Of a stretch of DNA of 6,707 nt, positions 1-3,631 are shown one piece after another. Made by a program: the position numbers and the translations under genes. This DNA is from CAZAQS01 sp964486825 (lineage in GTDB: Bacteria; Chloroflexota; Anaerolineae; Anaerolineales; UBA4823). Positions within the stretch are counted from its first letter, which is position 1; each line of letters starts with the position of its first letter. The notes under the pieces were generated by a model. The model did not search any database and was not told the DNA's origin. It saw nothing but the letters and a program-made list of their open reading frames with translations. The stretch is from assembly GCA_964486825.1 (NCBI GenBank), contig CAZAQS010000258.1:1-6707 (forward strand). The letters are read 5' to 3'.

Positions 1-191
1 TAGATCAGGGGCAGGTTCAGATCCCGCAGCTTATCTAGCACGCCGTAAAGCTCGGCCTGGTCCCGGAAGGGTCCAGAGAGGGTGGCCTCACCGTCCGGGT
101 GGTTGGCGATCTCCAGGCCTTCGAACCAGGCCGACCACTGGGACGGGAGGTGACCCAGGAAACGGATCTCGTAGACGGCCGGCGTGCTCAT
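1..191 (-). CDS. Small soluble protein of unknown function, 3' end cut by window edge
   Basis: The minus-strand frame opens with ATG at 191 and stays open for 63 codons to the window edge. The protein begins MSTPAVYEIRFLGHL and continues with a Trp-rich stretch (W19, W22, F23, E24, G25), then DGEATLSGPFRDQAEL and a helix ending LRDLNLPLI. From memory this matches a family of roughly 70-residue hypothetical proteins common in Chloroflexota and Actinobacteria, with the pattern W-x2-WFEGL, a G-P-x-x-DQAxLxG core and a final RDLxLPL. If so, only a few residues are missing. It has no membrane segment, no cysteine and no known catalytic motif. The start lies 4 nt after the stop of the upstream membrane-protein gene and has no clear Shine-Dalgarno, so translation is probably coupled to that gene. 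Function is unknown; that it is a real gene is fairly sure. Confidence 0.75.
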   Translation of the reverse strand, partial: MSTPAVYEIRFLGHLPSQWSAWFEGLEIANHPDGEATLSGPFRDQAELYGVLDKLRDLNLPLI

Positions 192-195
192 GTCT

Positions 196-405
196 TTAGC
201 GTTCCCGATCGTAGCGGAAGGCTTCGATCAGGAAGAAGGCCAGGCCCCCGGCGACGATGGCGCTGCCAATGCTCACCAGGACGCTCTGCTCGAAGGCGCC
301 ATCCGTGAACTGCGCTCCCACCGCCATTCCAACGCCCAGGACCAGCAGGCCGATGAAGACAATGGTTGCTTTTACGAGCAGTTGAGGTGATGTTTGTGTT
401 TTCAT
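196..405 (-). CDS. Small two-helix membrane protein, function unknown (69 aa)
   Basis: This short protein has two hydrophobic segments, about residues 12-32 and 41-62, joined by a short acidic loop (QFTDGAFEQ). The N-terminus carries lysines and the tail is FRYDRER, so both ends are predicted to face the cytoplasm. It has no cysteines, no catalytic motif and no cleavable-looking signal peptide. The start is well supported: AGGAG at 412-416 lies 6 nt before ATG at 405, and the start overlaps the stop of the amidohydrolase gene as ATGA (402-405). The Shine-Dalgarno is therefore inside the last codons of the hydrolase. A 4-nt gap separates it from the next small gene, so it sits inside one operon. 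I do not recognise the family; a subunit or membrane partner for the neighbouring membrane proteins is possible but is inferred only from context. Confidence 0.75.
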   Translation of the reverse strand: MKTQTSPQLLVKATIVFIGLLVLGVGMAVGAQFTDGAFEQSVLVSIGSAIVAGGLAFFLIEAFRYDRER

Positions 406-1928
406 TTTTTACTCCTATATTTCTTTTTTATGGGGTGATGGTCGATTTTTCTTGTACTGATCAACAGCCCAAGCAGCAAAAAGCCTGCCGGCCAGAGGCG
501 GTCGAGCGGGGAGGGGATAAAGGACTGGCTCAACCCGGAGAGCATCTCCTGAAGCTCGCTTTCCGGGAACCACTGGCCCCTCAATATCACTCCCGCCCGC
601 CGGTTGGCGTTGCCTACCTCCTCGAGAGGGTTAGCTTCCAGCAGGAGCAGGTCGGCGCGTTTGCCCGGCGCAACCGTCCCGAACTCGTCAAACTTTCCCA
701 GAGCAAGCGCGGCGGAGCGCGTGCCGGCCGAAAGAGCTTCGTAGGGGGAGAGGCCAGCCTCGACCAGGTGGCCTAATTCTTCATGCAGAGAGAAGCCCGG
801 TACGAGGTAAGGGTTGCCGGTGTCGGTGCCAAGCAGGATGCCGGCACCGTTCTTGTGAAGCGCCCTGGTCATCTGGGTGTAGATCTCGTCGATGCGGGCA
901 GGATAATCGGGGCCTTCGTAAACAAGAGATTTACTCATCTGGCTGGCAAAGAGACGCCATAAAACGCGCATGCGCGGCGAGATGTACTGCATGCCCGGCT
1001 GGCTCTCCAGCCGCCGGAGATCACTGCCCGGACCAATTTTCTGGTAAAGCGAGATGGTAGGCGTGTTCCACACGCCAGCCTGGCGCGTCTGCCGAGCATA
1101 TGTATCCAGTTGGTCTTCTGGGATGATGAAGGATGCGGAATCGGGATCGATATAGCCTGAGAGGTGCTCGATGGTCAGCTGGCCGCCAACCAGCGCTGCA
1201 TCCAGGCCGACTTGCCAGGGGACATGGCCGATGACGGGCAAGTCCTGCTCTCTGGCGGAGATCAAAATCGCTTCATAAGCGTCCGGCTTAATATTATCGT
1301 AGACCTTGACGAACTGGTAGCCTTGCGCTTTCTGCCAGGCGACGGATGCCCTGGCCTCCTGAGGGGTGCGGATGACCGGCATGAGCGGCATGCTGGCAGG
1401 TTCGCCCTCCATAATCGGGCCGGAAGTATACAGGGTAGGCCCGATGAGCTCTCCCCTGGCGGTCTTGATGCCCAGGTCCAATTGGTCCGGGAAACCCATC
1501 CACAGTTGAGAACCGGTCGTCCCCCACATATCTCTCACCGCGGTCACCCCGTTGGCAACGAACAGGAGCAGCTCGTCCGGGTCCTTGATATGGACGTGCA
1601 TATCCACCAGTCCGGGCATCAGGTATTTGCCCTGCCCATCGATGAGCAGGGCCACCGTGGGAATCTCCAGGCTGTCGTGGTCAGCGACTACCTGGATCAG
1701 GCCATCCTGGATGATGACGGTCTGGTTTTCCAGGACCCGCTCGCTGTCCATGGGGACGACGTTTACATTCACGAAGGCCACGGGTGTGTTCCCGTCCGGT
1801 AGACCCGCAGACGCCTGCTCGATGTAGGGTTTTTTAAGGCTGAGCATGCCGGTATTGGTCAGGAATAGCAGGGCCAGGGAAAGGATGGACAATACCAGCC
1901 CAGCTCCACTGGAAAGGTAATTCTTCAT
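402..1928 (-). CDS. Membrane-anchored metal-dependent amidohydrolase (508 aa)
   Basis: This belongs to the amidohydrolase superfamily (imidazolonepropionase/prolidase-like branch), which hydrolyses C-N and related bonds using one or two metal ions in a TIM barrel. The ligand set looks complete: HVH after MPGLVDM (H111, H113), a lysine in the VKVYDNI strand (K208, candidate carbamylated bridge), H235 in VIGHVP, H255 in TIEHLSGY and D369 in LLGTDTG. The usual C-terminal return to the beta sandwich is also present (GTVAPGKRADLLLLEANPL, 417-435). Residues 8-27 form an uncleaved signal anchor or signal peptide. A second hydrophobic stretch (about 478-491, WPAGFLLLGLLIS) precedes a basic tail ending KKKYRSKK. 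This predicts a catalytic domain outside the membrane held at both ends. The start shares one base with the preceding stop (TGATG at 1926-1930) and has only a weak Shine-Dalgarno, so coupling is likely. Substrate cannot be told from sequence; a dipeptidase, lactonase or cyclic-amide hydrolase are all possible. Confidence 0.93.
   Translation of the reverse strand: MKNYLSSGAGLVLSILSLALLFLTNTGMLSLKKPYIEQASAGLPDGNTPVAFVNVNVVPMDSERVLENQTVIIQDGLIQVVADHDSLEIPTVALLIDGQGKYLMPGLVDMHVHIKDPDELLLFVANGVTAVRDMWGTTGSQLWMGFPDQLDLGIKTARGELIGPTLYTSGPIMEGEPASMPLMPVIRTPQEARASVAWQKAQGYQFVKVYDNIKPDAYEAILISAREQDLPVIGHVPWQVGLDAALVGGQLTIEHLSGYIDPDSASFIIPEDQLDTYARQTRQAGVWNTPTISLYQKIGPGSDLRRLESQPGMQYISPRMRVLWRLFASQMSKSLVYEGPDYPARIDEIYTQMTRALHKNGAGILLGTDTGNPYLVPGFSLHEELGHLVEAGLSPYEALSAGTRSAALALGKFDEFGTVAPGKRADLLLLEANPLEEVGNANRRAGVILRGQWFPESELQEMLSGLSQSFIPSPLDRLWPAGFLLLGLLISTRKIDHHPIKKKYRSKK
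412..416 (-). promoter_or_regulatory. Shine-Dalgarno inside the amidohydrolase 3' end
   Basis: Read on the minus strand this is AGGAG, 6 nt before the ATG of the 69-aa membrane protein. It lies within the Tyr-Arg-Ser codons near the end of the amidohydrolase. It fixes the start of the small gene and indicates a true coding overlap, not a chance frame. Confidence 0.8.
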
Positions 1929-2863
1929 CAGGGCGCCTGAACCCTTTCCCGGAGCAGATCTTTACCGCCCAGGTCCAGCCCGAAGGTGAGCTTCAACGCC
2001 TCGGGGGCGCAGACGGTGATGCAGGTCTGGCACAGGCTGCACTCGGTGGAGAGCACGCGCTGGCCATTTTTGATGTATTCGGGGATGCGGATGTCCATCG
2101 GGCAGGTCTTGACGCAGGCCATGCACTCGTTGCAGCGCTCTGCCTGGCCTCCAACCTTGAGCAGCGAGAAGCGCGAGGCCAGCTTGAGGGGGACCGTGAT
2201 GGGGCAGAGGTATTTGCAGAAGGCCCGGTTATCCTTGCGGGCGTAGGCCAGGACGACGCCGGCGGCGTAATACAGGGCGTTGCCCGCCAGGAACCAAATC
2301 ACGGCAGCCCTACCGAGAGCGCCATCCCGGTAGCCGAGGACGAGGGCGAGCAGCAGGACCAGCCCCAGGCTCAGGCTGAAATGCAGGTAACGGATCCAGC
2401 CCCATCTTCCAGGCAGGCGCCCGCCGGGACGGGTGAAGGGCAACAGGTCCAGGACCATCACCGTCCAGCAGGCCCACCCGCACCATAACCTGCCGAACAA
2501 CAATGGCCCGAAGATCTTGGCGATCAGGTAATGGACGACAGAAGCCTGGATGACGCCGCCCAGCAGGCCGAAGAAGAAGCCTTCGATCTGGATGTTCTCC
2601 GCTCCGTACAGGCCGGCGAAGACGAACAGGAAGGTGCCGATCATGAACAAGGCCAGCCGGCGGCCGAGGGGTTTCTTACGCTTGGGGAGGGCGGCGTACA
2701 ACCCCAGGCCCAGCCCGGCGGAGGCGCCGATATAGCCGAAGAAGAACAAGGCCATCCAGTGGCCCGAGGAGCGCCACATGAAAAAGGCCAGGGTCCAAAA
2801 GGCCAGCATGACCACCCCGGGCACGACCAGCTTCGATTTGTCTAATTTGGATTTACCCATCAT
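1928..2863 (-). CDS. NapH-like polytopic membrane protein with two [4Fe-4S] ferredoxin motifs (311 aa)
   Basis: The protein is predicted to pass electrons between membrane carriers and soluble partners. Six hydrophobic segments are visible, at about residues 12-30, 36-59, 70-87, 96-118, 158-178 and 186-207. Basic loops (PKRKKPLGRR at 60-69, YARKDNR at 207-213) follow the positive-inside rule and place both ends in the cytoplasm. The motif GRLWCGWACW (C128, C132) and CKYLCP (C216, C220) are the conserved cysteine pairs of the NapH/NosR/CcoG-type group. The C-terminal domain has two Cx2Cx2Cx3C clusters: C244, C247, C250, C254 (followed by P) and C275, C278, C281, C285. In the second cluster the residue after the last Cys is Ala, with Pro one position later. 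NapH has four helices, so this is a larger relative. The first of two adjacent ATG codons was chosen because GAGGCGG (2869-2875) stands 5 nt before it. It is the first gene of the operon and shares one base with the amidohydrolase. The redox partner is unknown. Confidence 0.9.
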   Translation of the reverse strand: MMGKSKLDKSKLVVPGVVMLAFWTLAFFMWRSSGHWMALFFFGYIGASAGLGLGLYAALPKRKKPLGRRLALFMIGTFLFVFAGLYGAENIQIEGFFFGLLGGVIQASVVHYLIAKIFGPLLFGRLWCGWACWTVMVLDLLPFTRPGGRLPGRWGWIRYLHFSLSLGLVLLLALVLGYRDGALGRAAVIWFLAGNALYYAAGVVLAYARKDNRAFCKYLCPITVPLKLASRFSLLKVGGQAERCNECMACVKTCPMDIRIPEYIKNGQRVLSTECSLCQTCITVCAPEALKLTFGLDLGGKDLLRERVQAP

Positions 2864-2868
2864 CTTAA

Positions 2869-2875
2869 CCGCCTC
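2869..2875 (-). promoter_or_regulatory. Ribosome binding site of the FeS membrane protein
   Basis: Minus-strand GAGGCGG lies 5 nt before the first ATG (2863) and 8 nt before the second (2860). The spacing favours the first. Confidence 0.6.
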
Positions 2876-2877
2876 GT

Positions 2878-2903
2878 AGATTGGATTGATGTTGATCCAA
2901 TCT
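2878..2903. promoter_or_regulatory. Perfect 9-bp inverted repeat upstream of the FeS operon (candidate operator or leader hairpin)
   Basis: The arms AGATTGGAT (2878-2886) and ATCCAATCT (2895-2903) are exact reverse complements separated by 8 nt. The element ends 2 nt before the FeS gene's ribosome binding site and 14 nt before its start codon. A repressor bound here could block transcription, or the RNA could fold into a 9-bp hairpin next to the ribosome site. Within it, TTGAT-N4-ATCCA (2886-2899) differs at one position from the FNR-type consensus TTGAT-N4-ATCAA. No poly-T follows on either strand, so it is not an intrinsic terminator. The repeat is seen directly; the function is inferred. 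Confidence 0.5.
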
Positions 2904-2956
2904 TAGCAATAATCCTCCAGGCGGTGATCTATCTTAAGTTGGTTTATGGGGGTTAT

Positions 2957-2968
2957 TCTGGCGCCAGA
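2957..2968. promoter_or_regulatory. 12-bp perfect palindrome in the divergent gap (candidate operator)
   Basis: TCTGGCGCCAGA is its own reverse complement with no spacer. It lies about 94 nt upstream of the minus-strand FeS gene and about 44 nt upstream of the plus-strand -10 box, so a bound dimeric regulator could act on either direction. GC-rich 12-mers of this kind can occur by chance in this composition, so confidence is low. Confidence 0.3.
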
Positions 2969-3011
2969 CAGGGGTTGTGGTCTCCAGGCGCAGATGGCGA
3001 GCTGGCAGTGG

Positions 3012-3020
3012 TGCTATAAT
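3012..3020 (+). promoter_or_regulatory. Plus-strand extended -10 promoter element
   Basis: TGCTATAAT contains a consensus TATAAT (3015-3020) with the TG of an extended -10 one base upstream. No good -35 hexamer lies 16-18 nt further up (the region reads AGATGG or similar), as is common for extended -10 promoters. Transcription would begin near 3027 and run into the short DinB-like frame at 3075. It is the only good promoter-like string pointing rightward in the window. Confidence 0.45.
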
Positions 3021-3074
3021 ATTTGGACAACAAAGGTCGGAAAAACTGGGGAGGGGATCGCGAATAGGAGCCGA

Positions 3075-3245
3075 ATGGGGATATTGAAACCGTTAGCGCC
3101 CGAAGACTGGTCTCGTATAGCGACGGTTACCGGGGCGGGGAAGCCACTCGTGCGAAGCGTGCATTTTTATGCGCAGTGGCTGGCTACCCATGAACGGACA
3201 CACGTCAAGCAGATCGGTCGCATCGCAAACACAATGCGCATGTAG
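3075..3245 (+). pseudogene. Probable remnant: C-terminal fragment of a DinB-family protein (56 codons)
   Basis: The frame from ATG at 3075 (AGGAG at 3066-3070, 4 nt upstream) gives 56 residues ending in TAG. Two segments resemble the end of DinB/YfiT-type four-helix metal-binding proteins: LKPLAPEDWSR near the start, like the usual LxxLxPEDWxR, and WLATHERTHVKQIGRI near the end, like the final helix HxxxHxxQI that carries a metal-binding histidine. Full members are about 150-180 residues, so about two thirds is missing. The likeness seems to run a few codons upstream of the ATG (ANRSR), which would make the AGGAG a by-product of coding sequence. The best reading is a gene that lost its 5' part while its promoter stayed. 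A functional micro-protein or a chance frame are the alternatives. The family call is from pattern memory. Confidence 0.42.
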
Positions 3246-3286
3246 TAGAAACATGGACCTGCGATCTGCTTTGACAAAGTCCAGGC

Positions 3287-3631
3287 TCAGGCGCGCTGGA
3301 TGCGCAGGACCTGCGCCAGCGACCACTTCCCGCAGTGCGGGCATTTCACGTATTTGACGCCGCCGCCTTTACCGTCCGGGCTGTGCGGGGTGACCATATT
3401 ATGCCAAAACGAGATCTCGAAGCTGTTCCCGCAGTTCCGGCAGCGGTAGGCGAAGTTGCGGGTATGCCAGAGGATGAGCCAGGCTAATGGCCCAAAGAAG
3501 ATGACCGGCCACAGGAATGGGATAGCCGGCCCGAGCAGGGCCATCCCCGCAAGCATCGCCAGGAACATCAGCGCCAGGCGAAGGAAGATGTCGATCCAGT
3601 CCCTGCGGTTGATCTGGCGATAGCTGCTCAT
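3287..3631 (-). CDS. Two-helix membrane protein with C-terminal zinc ribbon (114 aa)
   Basis: Two hydrophobic helices at about residues 16-34 and 36-56 form a hairpin after a basic N-terminus (RQINRRDW). They are followed by a cytoplasmic-looking domain with two CxxC knuckles: C64-x2-C67 in YRCRNCG and C97-x2-C100 in KCPHCGKW. This spacing fits a structural zinc ribbon. The segment between them (ISFWHNMVTPHSPDGKGGG) resembles what I recall from short zinc-ribbon proteins in Anaerolineae. The start overlaps the regulator's stop as ATGA (3628-3631), with AAAGGA at 3639-3644 ending 7 nt before it, so the two genes are very probably cotranscribed and coupled. No enzymatic motif is visible. A sensory, adaptor or membrane quality-control role would be guesswork. 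Two helices and both cysteine pairs in a full-length frame make it a confident gene of unknown function. Confidence 0.8.
   Translation of the reverse strand: MSSYRQINRRDWIDIFLRLALMFLAMLAGMALLGPAIPFLWPVIFFGPLAWLILWHTRNFAYRCRNCGNSFEISFWHNMVTPHSPDGKGGGVKYVKCPHCGKWSLAQVLRIQRA

Larger units (their letters stand above)
2865..2909 (-). other. Possible 14-codon leader peptide ahead of the FeS gene
   Basis: On the minus strand GGAGG (2914-2918) stands 4 nt before a TTG codon at 2909. That frame reads 14 codons (TTG, then LRLDQHQSNLRGG) and ends in TAA at 2867-2865, one base before the FeS protein start. It runs through the inverted repeat at 2878-2903, so its translation would melt that hairpin. The start codon is non-standard, the spacing is short and nothing confirms expression. 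Both the GGAGG and the frame could be chance. Confidence 0.2.
2864..3286. other. 423-nt gap between two minus-strand operons
   Basis: This stretch separates the stop of the zinc-ribbon gene from the start of the FeS gene. It holds the two palindromes, a possible leader peptide, a plus-strand extended -10 box and a plus-strand frame resembling part of a DinB-family protein. I found no good -35/-10 pair for the minus-strand FeS operon; the nearest -10-like strings (TAAGAT at 2901-2906 and at 2932-2937) have no matching -35, so that promoter may depend on an activator. I found no intrinsic terminator after the zinc-ribbon gene and no tRNA-like fold. Confidence 0.6.

Noticed and set aside
423..429. 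A-AAA-AAG slippery heptamer in the amidohydrolase codons near its end (dnaX-type frameshift site)
   Set aside because: The heptamer is in the right phase, but the -1 frame meets TAG two codons later, so slippage would only trim a few tail residues. There is no clear stimulatory element.
1164..1802. 212-codon plus-strand open frame
   Set aside because: Antisense to the amidohydrolase, whose metal ligands prove the minus-strand reading; a shadow frame.
2946..3074. Upstream 43-codon part of the plus-strand frame ending at 3245
   Set aside because: Most of it lies upstream of the expected transcription start near 3027 and has no Shine-Dalgarno at its ATG; only the last few codons before 3075 look like part of the DinB-like fragment.
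3254..3285. Inverted repeats (TGGAC/GTCCA and CTTTG-A-CAAAG) just past the zinc-ribbon gene, as a terminator
   Set aside because: The outer arms are only 5 bp around a long spacer, the inner palindrome is AT-rich and short, and no T-tract follows on the minus strand.
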